A stretch of DNA of 64,000 nucleotides from Labilibaculum euxinicum (GTDB lineage: Bacteria > Bacteroidota > Bacteroidia > Bacteroidales > Marinifilaceae), in the NCBI RefSeq assembly GCF_009795715.1, contig NZ_WTCR01000005.1, positions 248,001 through 312,000 on the forward strand. The letters run 5' to 3'. Made by a program: the position numbers and the translations under genes. The notes below the pieces were generated by a model. That model saw nothing but the letters and a program-made list of their open reading frames with translations, searched no databases and had not been told where the DNA came from. Of this stretch, positions 18,532-26,489 are shown in pieces (position 1 is the stretch's first letter; each line of letters begins with the position of its first letter).

Positions 18532-19722
18532 CTAAAATGATTTCCGATACTCTTTGGTCATTTCAAATACATTTGTTAAGATATTTTTCTCCACCTCATT
18601 AAATTCCAAACCTCTGCGCCGCATTACCAAATCAGCAACTTCGAAAGTTGCTTTTAAGCGATATTCCTTAAAACCATGATTGCCGCCCATTGCAAAAGAG
18701 GGAATAAAATTACGGGGAAATCCGGCACCAAACACATTGGCACTCACACCAATAACAGTTCCTGTATTCAACATGGTATTAATGCCGCATTTAGAATGAT
18801 CACCCATGATAGTACCACAAAACTGCAGGCCTGTTTTTTCAAAACTTTCACTTGAGTAGTTCCACAACTTCACTTCCGAATAATTGTTTTTCAAATTTGA
18901 ATTATTTGTGTCAGCACCAATATTACACCATTCGCCCAATACTGCATTTCCTAAAAAACCATCATGAGCTTTGCTCGAATAACCAAACAACACCACATTA
19001 TTTAATTCTCCGCCACATTTGCAGTAGGGACCTAATGTAGTTGCACCATACACTTTGGCTCCCATTTTTAATTCTGCATGTTCGCACATGGCCAAAGGAC
19101 CACGCACCAAACATCCTTCCATAATAACTGCATCTTTTCCAATGTAAATTGGTCCGTCAACAGCATTAAGACATGCAAATTCTACTTTTGCTCCTTCTTC
19201 AAGAAATATATTCTCTTTTCCAAGAACATTTACCGTATCACTTATCTTCTGCGATTGTCTTCCTTTGGTCAGCAATTCAAAATCGGCACGAAGAGCCTTG
19301 TCATTACTTCCAAATATATCGTAAGGCATTGCTATTCGATCAACAGCCTGTTTATACGCAACTTTAACTTTTGCTTCAATTCCTTCCTTGTTCACCAACT
19401 CAAGGTCAGCAGTCAAAAAATTAGCCGCCAGAATAACTCCATCCTTTGCAAGATACTCTCCCACTTTTAAATTCAGAATTGCATCTTTCAACCTCTCATC
19501 CGGAAGTACCGAACCATTAATCAATACATTTTGTTCCTGAACAAAGATTGGATATTTTACAGATAAATAATCCTGCGTAAAATGACTTAAGCTGGCTGTA
19601 AGATATTTCTCCCATTTTTCGCGAATGCTTAAAATGCCAACCCGAATCTCTGATACCGGACGGGTAAATGTGAGTGGACGCAGATCATTCCAAGTCCCAT
19701 CATCAAAAAGAATATAATTCAT
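18532..19722 (-). CDS. alternative bacterial GlmU-like enzyme (TIGR03991 type)
   Basis: This 396-residue protein is of the Bacteroidota-type UDP-N-acetylglucosamine diphosphorylase/glucosamine-1-phosphate acetyltransferase family. The N-terminus (MNYILFDDGTWNDLRPLTFT, then RPVSEIRVGILSIREKWE) is the diagnostic start of that group, a divergent nucleotidyltransferase domain. From about residue 190 a left-handed beta-helix of hexapeptide repeats appears (GPIYIGKDAVIMEGCLVRGP, then LNTGTVIGVSANVFGAG). It would supply UDP-GlcNAc for peptidoglycan and glycans. It lies 102 bases downstream of the L31 gene, beyond that gene's terminator. Confidence 0.85.
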   Translation of the reverse strand: MNYILFDDGTWNDLRPLTFTRPVSEIRVGILSIREKWEKYLTASLSHFTQDYLSVKYPIFVQEQNVLINGSVLPDERLKDAILNLKVGEYLAKDGVILAANFLTADLELVNKEGIEAKVKVAYKQAVDRIAMPYDIFGSNDKALRADFELLTKGRQSQKISDTVNVLGKENIFLEEGAKVEFACLNAVDGPIYIGKDAVIMEGCLVRGPLAMCEHAELKMGAKVYGATTLGPYCKCGGELNNVVLFGYSSKAHDGFLGNAVLGEWCNIGADTNNSNLKNNYSEVKLWNYSSESFEKTGLQFCGTIMGDHSKCGINTMLNTGTVIGVSANVFGAGFPRNFIPSFAMGGNHGFKEYRLKATFEVADLVMRRRGLEFNEVEKNILTNVFEMTKEYRKSF

Positions 19723-19772
19723 AGTAGTAGTGATTTAAATCCGAAGGATTTTTATGTATGATCAAAAATAAA

Positions 19773-19796
19773 AAAAAGCCTCGAATAATCGAGGCT
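19773..19796 (-). terminator. terminator after rpmE2
   Basis: AAAAAGCCTCGA and TCGAGGCTTTTT flank the loop ATAA (19773-19800), with an A-tract on the left. Read leftward it ends the L31 transcript 25-50 bases past the stop. Confidence 0.85.
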
Positions 19797-19824
19797 TTTT
19801 CTTAATATGGTAGATTTTTTAATC

Positions 19825-20088
19825 TTACTTCTTGTTACCGTCCATGTGTTTCTTGTAACGATTCATGAACTTATCAACACGACCAGCAGTATCTACTAAT
19901 GTCATCTTACCTGTGTAGAAAGGGTGAGATGTATTAGAGATCTCAAGCTTAATAACTGGGTACTCAATGCCTTCGAACTCAATAGTTTCTTTAGTTCTAG
20001 CAGTCGACTTAGCAATAAAAACAGTTTCGTTTGACATGTCTTTAAAAGCTACAAGACGGTAATTTTCCGGATGTATTCCTTGTTTCAT
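19825..20088 (-). CDS. rpmE2: 50S ribosomal protein L31 type B
   Basis: This 87-residue bL31 starts MKQGIHPENYRLVAFKDMSN from the ATG at 20088; the frame remains open upstream but adds 12 residues absent from the family. It has the long type B form (TSHPFYTGKMTLVDTAGRVD, KFMNRYKKHMDG) and lacks the zinc-binding cysteines of type A L31. It is therefore the zinc-independent paralogue, often used when zinc is scarce. It has its own strong promoter and its own terminator, so it is monocistronic. Confidence 0.95.
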   Translation of the reverse strand: MKQGIHPENYRLVAFKDMSNETVFIAKSTARTKETIEFEGIEYPVIKLEISNTSHPFYTGKMTLVDTAGRVDKFMNRYKKHMDGNKK

Positions 20089-20131
20089 TTTAATATCCTT
20101 TAGTTTCTTATAATCTACTTCCAATAGGCTG

Positions 20132-20163
20132 CAAAGGTAAATATTGTAATCTGTTTTGCAAAA
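20132..20163 (-). promoter_or_regulatory. rpmE2 promoter
   Basis: On the minus strand, TTTTG (20159-20163) and TACCTTTG (20132-20139) are separated by 19 bases, a full match to the Bacteroidota consensus. It lies directly after the stop of the GNAT gene. Confidence 0.6.
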
Positions 20164-20174
20164 GAATAAATAAA

Positions 20175-21389
20175 TTATTCTCCACTTTCCATTACTTTTT
20201 TCTCTTTTGCCTTACTTCCCCTGTTTTCCAGAGGGATAATAGGTGTCCGCTTAAAGGGCTTATTTGGGTCAAAAAGCAAACGATAGGTATAATGTGTTTT
20301 CATTTTCACACCACCAACCGACTCATAAATAGAAATCATTTTCGGATTAAAATCTCCCACCCACGAAAGTTCCACTTCTTTATAATGCGGTTTTCTCTTC
20401 ATCACTTTATCCATGTGCCAGAAGATTGCCGACTCAATTCCAAACCTTTGATATTTAGGAACAACACCCATTATTGAGATTCGAGCGCGGGTAATTGTTT
20501 TCTTTTTTAAATGATATAAAAATTTCAGTTTACTCCAGAAATTAAATTTACCATCCATCTTTATCAAGATCTGATTGATATCCGGCATCATCACAAAAAA
20601 TGCAATTGGATTTCCTTCATGATAAGCAAACCAAATAAATTCTTCCTCGACTACTCCTTTTCCATCACGAGCCATTTTACGGATATCCTCAGGATCTATC
20701 GGCGAGAAATTATCATGAAATTTCCATGCTTCATTATAAATTGCAATTAAATCCTGAATGTATTTTTCCGATTTTGTATATGAAAAATGCTCAAAAGTAA
20801 ATCCAGGCTTTTTAGCAACCCACTCTGCAATTTTCCAAAATCGTTCAGGGAAAGGCTTTTTTAAATCAAGATGATAGCTATACTGTTCGAAGAACACCTT
20901 AAAGCCATACTCCTCGAAAAATGCCTTATAATATTTTTGATGATATGGCATTCCGTATCCCTGAGGCATAAAACCATCAACCAAAAGTCCCCAATGATTA
21001 TCATTTTCGCCAAAATTCACCGGACCATCCATGGCTTCCATACCACGCACAGTTAACCACTCTTTTGCTGTGTCAAACAAAAGAAAAGCTGCCTTTTTGT
21101 CATTTACACATTCAAAAAAACCACATCCGCCAGTCGGCTGATCAAAAGAAAAAGCTTTATTGGTATTGATAAATGCAGCTATGCGTCCAATTACTTTTCC
21201 TTTATCGTTTTGCAATATCCATCGGCCTGCCTCACCATGCTTAAAGAATGAATTTTCCTTCGGATCAAATATTCCTTCAATCTCAGCATCCAACGGACAC
21301 GCATAATTGGAATCATCCTTATAAAGGATTCTGGCAATATCTAAAAAATCTTTTTGATGCGTCTGATCTAAAACTTCAACTATCCTCAC
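20175..21389 (-). CDS. GNAT-fold protein of unknown substrate
   Basis: This 404-residue cytoplasmic protein appears to consist of two acetyltransferase-like halves. The N-terminal half has GRWILQNDKGKVIGRIAAFI. The C-terminal half has the clearer acetyl-CoA region: ARISIMGVVPKYQRFGIESA followed by NPKMISIYESVGGVKMKTHY. It matches a conserved Bacteroidota group usually annotated only as N-acetyltransferase. The acceptor substrate cannot be read from sequence. It lies 49 bases downstream of the BI-1 family gene, so the two may be co-transcribed. Confidence 0.7.
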   Translation of the reverse strand: MRIVEVLDQTHQKDFLDIARILYKDDSNYACPLDAEIEGIFDPKENSFFKHGEAGRWILQNDKGKVIGRIAAFINTNKAFSFDQPTGGCGFFECVNDKKAAFLLFDTAKEWLTVRGMEAMDGPVNFGENDNHWGLLVDGFMPQGYGMPYHQKYYKAFFEEYGFKVFFEQYSYHLDLKKPFPERFWKIAEWVAKKPGFTFEHFSYTKSEKYIQDLIAIYNEAWKFHDNFSPIDPEDIRKMARDGKGVVEEEFIWFAYHEGNPIAFFVMMPDINQILIKMDGKFNFWSKLKFLYHLKKKTITRARISIMGVVPKYQRFGIESAIFWHMDKVMKRKPHYKEVELSWVGDFNPKMISIYESVGGVKMKTHYTYRLLFDPNKPFKRTPIIPLENRGSKAKEKKVMESGE

Positions 21390-21438
21390 TCGATTCGTTT
21401 TTATTTAAGTTTTGTAATTTGGGGTTTCAATGTAAATT

Positions 21439-22188
21439 TTATCGTCTGGCCAATTTCGAGAGCAATCTCAACAATTCAACATACAACCAAACCAATGTTA
21501 CCATCAGCCCAAATGCACCATACCACTCCATATATTTTGGAGCTCCGGATTGGGCACCTTTTTCAATAAAATCGAAATCTAAAACCAGATTAAGTGCAGC
21601 TATAACAACAATAAACAGGCTGATCCCAATACTTAGTAAATCAGAACCATTTGCAATATTTAAGCCAATGCCAAACATGCTCAAAATCCAGTTCAACATG
21701 TAAAATATAAAAATACCTCCTGTAGCTGCAATAACACCAGACTTAAATTTTTCTGTTGCTTTAATTAATCCTGATTTATAGGCAAAAAGCATTGCGAACA
21801 ATGTGGCAAATGTTAAGCCAACCGCCTGCACCACAATACCCTGATTAGCGACATTCATCATCGCCGACAATCCACCCAACATTAAACCTTCGGCTAAAGC
21901 ATAAAAAGGAGCTGTGTAAGGAGACCAAGCCGGCTTAAAAGCAGTCGCAATAGCAAGAATTAAGCCTACAATAGCTCCACCTATTAACCACGGCATCACC
22001 ACTGATGAATCCATAGAATCATTGTATAATCCCCATGTGTAACTTGCTGCGGCTACAAGGAAAAACAGTAACAAACCGACTTTATTTACGGTTCCGTTTA
22101 CCGTCATTGCTTCACTGTACGATCCACTTCTTGAAGCGTAAAAAATTTTTTCGCTCAGAACAGGATTTGAACTTTTTGTATATCCCAT
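21439..22188 (-). CDS. Bax inhibitor-1/YccA family membrane protein
   Basis: This 249-residue protein has a soluble N-terminus (MGYTKSSNPVLSEKIFYASR) followed by seven predicted membrane helices. The order of segments matches the bacterial Bax1-I family: GLMLGGLSAMMNVANQGIV, then TLFAMLFAYKSGLIK, then the late acidic LNLVLDFDFIEKGAQSGAP. Family members are proposed pH-sensitive calcium leak channels, a role known from a few homologues and only inferred here. A -7-like box TAAATTTG (minus strand, 22244-22251) lies about 55 bases upstream. Confidence 0.88.
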   Translation of the reverse strand: MGYTKSSNPVLSEKIFYASRSGSYSEAMTVNGTVNKVGLLLFFLVAAASYTWGLYNDSMDSSVVMPWLIGGAIVGLILAIATAFKPAWSPYTAPFYALAEGLMLGGLSAMMNVANQGIVVQAVGLTFATLFAMLFAYKSGLIKATEKFKSGVIAATGGIFIFYMLNWILSMFGIGLNIANGSDLLSIGISLFIVVIAALNLVLDFDFIEKGAQSGAPKYMEWYGAFGLMVTLVWLYVELLRLLSKLARR

Positions 22189-22317
22189 ATGTGTTAACTA
22201 TTAATCTTTAAAATCTATTCTTAGATGTTGCAAAATTTTGTTTCAAATTTACTTTGTTTAATTTTCTTTTCCTAGATGTGAATGCCATATCACATCATAA
22301 AATATCTTAAAAAACAC

Positions 22318-22992
22318 TTACAAATTAAGTTCATATTGAAGATCAGCCCAAATCTCTTTCCAGTCCTCATCCCCTCTCTTTAATTCGCAAACCAAAGCAA
22401 CAAGCTTATTTACAACAACATCTCCTCTTCGGGCAATTTTTCCCAAGGCTCTTTTTACCTGATTCAAAAAGTAAGCATCCTCGAATTTCTTTGGAAGCAT
22501 TTCTATAAAATCAATAAACAGCCTGTCATTCTCCTCTTTTTTATCCATTGCCAGGCGTCCAACAACCATTACTGCACACACCTGTTTTGAGGCATCCTCA
22601 CTTTTCACCCACTCTTTAACAAGCTCCTTTATATTAGGCAGATACTGAAACAAATTCATACTTGCCTGCTCCAATAATTCATTTGAATCCATCTCGGCGA
22701 ACCAACGCTCTAACTGATCTCCTGTCACTTTTTCCGGTTCTTCGAGAAGAGTTGCCACGATTTTCGATTCGCGAAAGCCTTTTGTCCACAATTTATGTGC
22801 TAAAAGATGATCCTTCTGATAATCTTTCCCAATTTCCCGCAAATTTACAATTGTTGCTCCCAATGCTTTTGGGTAGTTCAATCCAAATTTTTTCATTTCA
22901 TGATGTGTCTCACCATTACGAAGAATTTGAATTTTCTTGAAAATTTCCTGAAACAATTCTTCTGTTTCTTTTTTATCGATAAAAAAATCCAT
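22318..22992 (-). CDS. AlkD-like HEAT-repeat DNA alkylation repair family protein
   Basis: This 224-residue, mostly helical protein is patterned like the HEAT-repeat DNA glycosylases of the AlkC/AlkD superfamily (PF08713). Segments include YQKDHLLAHKLWTKGFRESK, WFAEMDSNELLEQASMNLFQ, CAVMVVGRLAMDKKEENDRL and FLNQVKRALGKIARRGDVVV. AlkD proteins remove N3- and N7-alkylated bases without base flipping. The catalytic aspartate cannot be placed with certainty here. A -7-like TACCTTTG (minus, 23018-23025) lies upstream without a clear -33 box. Confidence 0.75.
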   Translation of the reverse strand: MDFFIDKKETEELFQEIFKKIQILRNGETHHEMKKFGLNYPKALGATIVNLREIGKDYQKDHLLAHKLWTKGFRESKIVATLLEEPEKVTGDQLERWFAEMDSNELLEQASMNLFQYLPNIKELVKEWVKSEDASKQVCAVMVVGRLAMDKKEENDRLFIDFIEMLPKKFEDAYFLNQVKRALGKIARRGDVVVNKLVALVCELKRGDEDWKEIWADLQYELNL

Positions 22993-23075
22993 TTTATTAA
23001 AATTAGTTAACTGCCTGCAAAGGTAGAGTTTATAATCCTTTCAGAATATATTTTTATATTTTTTTCATAAAACAC

Positions 23076-23107
23076 TTGGATAATAATTAAAGATTTCTCT
23101 ATATTTG
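23076..23107 (+). promoter_or_regulatory. tRNA-His promoter
   Basis: TTG (23076-23078), 21 bases, then TATATTTG (23100-23107), ending 20 bases before the tRNA. Confidence 0.6.
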
Positions 23108-23127
23108 CACCGCATTAGAGCAAAAAT

Positions 23128-23203
23128 GGTGATTGTAGCTCAGTTGGTTAGAGCGCTGGATTGTGGTTCCAGAGGTCGCCGGTTCGAGACCGGTCTTTCA
23201 CCC
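23128..23203 (+). tRNA. tRNA-His (GTG)
   Basis: The cloverleaf folds with D arm GCTC/GAGC, anticodon stem CTGGA/TCCAG around loop TTGTGGT (anticodon GTG, positions 23063+100 to 23165) and T arm GCCGG-TTCGAGA-CCGGT. The histidine-specific extra G at -1 (23128) and discriminator C are present, and CCA is not encoded. The acceptor stem GTGATTG/CTTTCAC leaves two adjacent U-U oppositions at pairs 5-68 and 6-67. It has its own promoter and a terminator hairpin. Confidence 0.95.
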
Positions 23204-23222
23204 TAGATAAAAAGTCAATGAA

Positions 23223-23247
23223 AATGCGCCTTACGGCGCATTTTTTT
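23223..23247 (+). terminator. terminator after tRNA-His
   Basis: AATGCGCC-TTAC-GGCGCATT followed by seven Ts, 20 bases past the tRNA. Confidence 0.9.
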
Positions 23248-23444
23248 ATGGCTAAAATTATAGACCTACTACGTAGCGAATACTCAAGCGAATACTTTGT
23301 GAAAAAATATACTACACCTTGTATTTATCCAAAAATTGTAATTTCCAAGCCACTTTCCTCATTCACAAATGATGAGAAAAATGCTATAATTGTTAAGATA
23401 ATATTTCATCGGAATTTTCTCGTAACACATCTATATCCCTTTTG

Positions 23445-23606
23445 TTATTGGTAATAAATTGAGGAATTCAATGATAAAGTCCAAGAATAAGATAACCAAA
23501 CCCAATATACAGCCAACAATAATATCACAAAAAATAATACAACCAAGAGTCTGTCAATCACTTTGGCTCTTTTACTAAAAACATCATAATTATTCATCTT
23601 AATCAT
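23445..23606 (-). CDS. small membrane protein of unknown function
   Basis: A 53-residue frame from the ATG at 23606 (MIKMNNYDVFSKRAKVIDRL). It has one strong hydrophobic helix (LVVLFFVILLLAVYWVWLSY) and a short polar tail. The positive N-terminus predicts an inner-membrane orientation with the N-terminus inside. It begins 50 bases after the HTH gene at 23657 on the same strand, so the two may be co-transcribed. No family is recognised; its small size makes the gene call moderate. Confidence 0.45.
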   Translation of the reverse strand: MIKMNNYDVFSKRAKVIDRLLVVLFFVILLLAVYWVWLSYSWTLSLNSSIYYQ

Positions 23607-23656
23607 ACTTACATTACAAATGTACAAAAAAAAGCAAATGTGTGATTTTTAATTTC

Positions 23657-23926
23657 TCAGTCATATTCTACATTAAACAACTCTTTTTTATTTATTGGTC
23701 GGGGTGGAGTATTATATAAATCTTCAGGATTGCATTCAAAAAAATCAGCAAGTCTTATAATTACTTCAGAAGGAAAATCTTTTGAAGAACCCTCCGGCGC
23801 ATTAAGAATCCTGCTAACATGCTCTCTTGTTCTACCCATCATCAGTGCAATTGCTTTTCTGAGAGCAGCTCCTTCCTTAGCTTTTAAATTCCCCAATCGA
23901 TCATTGATATTAAATTTTTTTTGCAT
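23657..23926 (-). CDS. small helix-turn-helix protein
   Basis: This 89-residue protein has a central region (ALRKAIALMMGRTREHVSRI) followed by FPSEVIIRLADFFECNPEDL. This has the spacing of a Cro/CI-type helix-turn-helix, with GRTREHVSRIL as the likely recognition segment. The last 15 residues are a polar tail. It is divergently arranged with the HTH gene at 24069 across a 142-base spacer. That arrangement is common for paired regulators of mobile elements. Its targets are unknown. Confidence 0.65.
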   Translation of the reverse strand: MQKKFNINDRLGNLKAKEGAALRKAIALMMGRTREHVSRILNAPEGSSKDFPSEVIIRLADFFECNPEDLYNTPPRPINKKELFNVEYD

Positions 23927-24068
23927 TGAATACCGCTATTTTAAAACTATTGCTTAATTTGTGCGCTAGAGATCACACAACTCTTATTCTATTTCATAAT
24001 AAAGATTACGAATTTCACAAAACTGTCCAAATTAAACAGACACTTTTTGATTAAATAATTCACACCTT

Positions 24069-24461
24069 ATGTCAAAAGGCGATATTATAAAAACATTAAT
24101 TACGGAATCGGGGTTGCCAATTACTGAAATTGCAAGAAGAATTAATGTTGACAGGCGAACAATATATGCCTATATGAAGAAAGACAATTGGAAACCTGAG
24201 ACCTTAAAACAGATTTCAATTGCCTGTAATAAAGATGCCAATTATTTGCTAAAAAAAATATTGGACAGCAACACTAAGCAAGGAGAAGATAAACAGATAA
24301 AAATAGAAGAACCAGATGTAATCTATCACAATACAAAAAAAATAAACGATCTTTTAAACGAAAATGCAGTCCTCTTACACAAATTGGTAGAATTACAGGA
24401 GAAACACATTTTACTGCACGAGGAGTATTTACAATTAAAAAAAAACAATTCCACCAAGTAA
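24069..24461 (+). CDS. HTH regulator with C-terminal coiled coil
   Basis: This 130-residue protein has an N-terminal helix-turn-helix (IIKTLITESGLPITEIARRI, then NVDRRTIYAYMKKDNWKPET) resembling XRE/CI-like repressors of Bacteroidota mobile elements. A polar linker follows, then a leucine-rich helix at about residues 90-125 (INDLLNENAVLLHKLVELQE) with heptad spacing for dimerisation. It is divergent from the HTH gene at 23657. Gene structure and fold class are good; the regulated promoter is unknown, but autoregulation through the shared spacer is plausible. Confidence 0.7.
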   Translation: MSKGDIIKTLITESGLPITEIARRINVDRRTIYAYMKKDNWKPETLKQISIACNKDANYLLKKILDSNTKQGEDKQIKIEEPDVIYHNTKKINDLLNENAVLLHKLVELQEKHILLHEEYLQLKKNNSTK

Positions 24462-24724
24462 TAATTCGCACAGACAATTTCCTCTAAATTCAATTCTAAA
24501 ACAGGTGTTTTAAAAACTCAACACATTCAAAATATTAGTCTAAAAGGGATTATTAATTACATCGAGGCAACAAAAAAAAACAACTCCACCTACGCTTAGG
24601 CCTTAAAAATTTTAACTGACGCAAACCTGGCAGACATATTTTTTTAGACATAAGAATATTGGAGCTATTGCAAATACCAATAATCACATCCATGCAATTC
24701 CATCAATGAAAATTTCACCCCATA

Positions 24725-24949
24725 TTAATTTGGGGAATTATCTTCACACGGTATATAATCCAAAATGTCAGCTGGTTTGCAATCTAGTTCCCTGCAAATA
24801 GCCTCCAATGTTGAAAAACGAATGGCTTTCGCTTTACCACTCTTCAGAATAGACAAATTGGCTACCGTTATCCCAATTCGATCTGCAAGCTCTTTCGAAC
24901 TCATCTTTCGCTTGGCCAGCATCACATCTAAATTTGTTATTATAGGCAT
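24725..24949 (-). CDS. XRE family regulator
   Basis: This 74-residue protein is an almost bare Cro/CI helix-turn-helix: MLAKRKMSSKELADRIGITV, then ANLSILKSGKAKAIRFSTLE and AICRELDCKPADILDYI. This is the YozG-like type that is regularly found beside DUF2975 membrane proteins, as here: the DUF2975 gene ends 13 bases upstream on the same strand. The pair is likely one operon in which the membrane protein modulates the regulator. No ligand is known. Confidence 0.85.
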   Translation of the reverse strand: MPIITNLDVMLAKRKMSSKELADRIGITVANLSILKSGKAKAIRFSTLEAICRELDCKPADILDYIPCEDNSPN

Positions 24950-24962
24950 CTAAATCTCTCCC

Positions 24963-25592
24963 TTAAATTGTTAATTCAGCATCATTTTTCATATCCAACC
25001 CAAGCTTATAAACTTCAGCTACAACAAAAAGAATCATCGACTTGTAAACACCTGCTAGAATTAAACCATCCGGCATAAGCTGTAAAAGATTACCCGCTAC
25101 CTTAAAATCCTCTATTAAAAACACAGAAAAACCAAAAGATATAACAAAAGTATAAACAGAATAAGTTAAAATCAAAAATGCCAATTTTCGGATTCGAATA
25201 TAATTCTCTTTGCAAAAATAACTCTTCTCTCGATTTTCTTCTTTTAATGTATTAAAAATATCCTTTAGCTGCTTAACGCTAAAAATAAAGAATCCAATAA
25301 GAATTAACTTATTCAATACTGCAGCAATTCGAAACCAAATATTACTTGAAATAATAGACTCGGGTCTAACAATAAATTCACGAACTCCTTCCATGTGTTC
25401 TCCCCATAGAAAAGAAAAAGAATACTGCAGCTCTACTGTGCTGTAAAATGGTAACCTAAGCCCGATATCGTCCCCGACAATAAGGAATACAATTCCAGAA
25501 ATCGCACCCACCACACCAATCAAAACACTCAAAAAAAACACAATATTAAACAGTCCGTAAAGAAACCCAATAATTCTGTTACTATTTTTCAT
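24963..25592 (-). CDS. DUF2975 membrane protein
   Basis: This 209-residue protein has four hydrophobic segments at about residues 8-35, 88-108, 130-155 and 175-200. Its overall architecture matches DUF2975, including a long extracytoplasmic loop between the first two helices. It is followed by an XRE regulator, the standard partner of this family. Two operator-like repeats lie 59-95 bases upstream of its start. Function is unknown; a sensory role coupled to the regulator is the common proposal. Confidence 0.8.
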   Translation of the reverse strand: MKNSNRIIGFLYGLFNIVFFLSVLIGVVGAISGIVFLIVGDDIGLRLPFYSTVELQYSFSFLWGEHMEGVREFIVRPESIISSNIWFRIAAVLNKLILIGFFIFSVKQLKDIFNTLKEENREKSYFCKENYIRIRKLAFLILTYSVYTFVISFGFSVFLIEDFKVAGNLLQLMPDGLILAGVYKSMILFVVAEVYKLGLDMKNDAELTI

Positions 25593-25927
25593 TTATTAAA
25601 AAATTAGTTAATATTAGAGAAACAAATATAATTAATAAATTCTCGTTTTACAATTATTTATTATTGTTTTGCAATAATTTATGATTGAATATCAACAAAC
25701 GCCTCAACAACATTCAATTTTCCAAAACACGAAATTCAGTTTGCAATTCGAGTCCGTTTTTTAGCTATAGATCAATGAAAAACAGTCTTTTTTTGACGGT
25801 TGACGGCACAATTCCATGCACTCATGCATGGAAAATGAGAATTTTGACACTAAATTTGGTCCGTAATATTCAGAACAACTGTTTATTTCACAAAGAGTCA
25901 AACTGTTTTTTAACCCGGAATTACGTA
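25593..25927. other. 335-base divergent spacer
   Basis: This holds the tandem repeat at 25651-25687 and a small hairpin at 25814-25831 (CCATGCA-CTCA-TGCATGG) with no U-run. No gene is supported. The frame open upstream of the YkgJ-type start has no conserved extension. Confidence 0.5.
25651..25687. promoter_or_regulatory. tandem operator-like repeat upstream of DUF2975 gene
   Basis: CAATTATTTATTATTG (25651-25666) and CAATAATTTATGATTG (25672-25687) match at 14 of 16 bases, 21 bases apart. Each has the dyad CAAT...ATTG. They lie just upstream of the DUF2975-XRE operon, so XRE autoregulation is a reasonable inference. Confidence 0.4.
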
Positions 25928-26434
25928 ATGAGCAAAATAAAGATCGATTTAGAGTTGTTAAAGCAGAATGCAAAAAATACCGAAACTGCTACCAAAGAAT
26001 TATTCACCAGATTTAAAAAAAAGAAACCCAAACAATTGGATTCTATTGTTCACACACTTCATGATGAAGTATTCGAAGATCTGGATTGCCTGGAATGTGC
26101 CAATTGCTGCAAGAGCATTAGTCCGATTGTTATTGATAAGGACATTGAACGCCTGGCAAAACAGTTTAGAATGAAACCTTCCGAATTCATCAATCAATAT
26201 TTATATATGGACAATGAAAACGATTATGTGTTTAAGGAAACCCCTTGTCCGTTTTTGATGCCTGACAATTACTGTATGGTTTATGAAAATCGTCCCCGTG
26301 CCTGCCGTGAATATCCACATACCGACCGCAAACGCTTTTATCAAATACTCGATCTCACATTAAAAAATACACATTACTGTCCTGCTGTTTACGAAGTAGT
26401 CGATCGCCTTAAAAAGAAAAAAGAACAACTATAA
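25928..26434 (+). CDS. YkgJ family cysteine-cluster protein
   Basis: This 168-residue protein starts at the ATG at 25928 (MSKIKIDLELLKQNAKNTET), since the open frame before it carries no family sequence. It has the metal-binding pattern of the YkgJ (UPF0153) family: CLECANCCKSISPIV near the middle, then CPFL...YCMVYENRPRACREYP and a late HYCPAV. The cysteines probably bind zinc or an iron-sulfur cluster. No enzymatic role is established. It precedes porQ by 55 bases on the same strand. Confidence 0.82.
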   Translation: MSKIKIDLELLKQNAKNTETATKELFTRFKKKKPKQLDSIVHTLHDEVFEDLDCLECANCCKSISPIVIDKDIERLAKQFRMKPSEFINQYLYMDNENDYVFKETPCPFLMPDNYCMVYENRPRACREYPHTDRKRFYQILDLTLKNTHYCPAVYEVVDRLKKKKEQL

Positions 26435-26489
26435 GCAAGAATTTTTTCATTCGGATTTCTATCTTTAGAATGCCTAAGCAATCAATTCC

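Noticed and set aside
23161-23454. Plus-strand 97-codon frame starting inside tRNA-His
   Set aside because: It begins within the tRNA, crosses the terminator, and has no recognisable protein pattern.
24714-24721. TTTCACCC shared with the tRNA-His 3' end, a possible att site
   Set aside because: Only eight bases match, which is expected by chance.
25685-25927. N-terminal extension of the YkgJ-type gene
   Set aside because: The extra 81 residues have no conserved features and contain a hairpin; the ATG at 25928 matches the family start.
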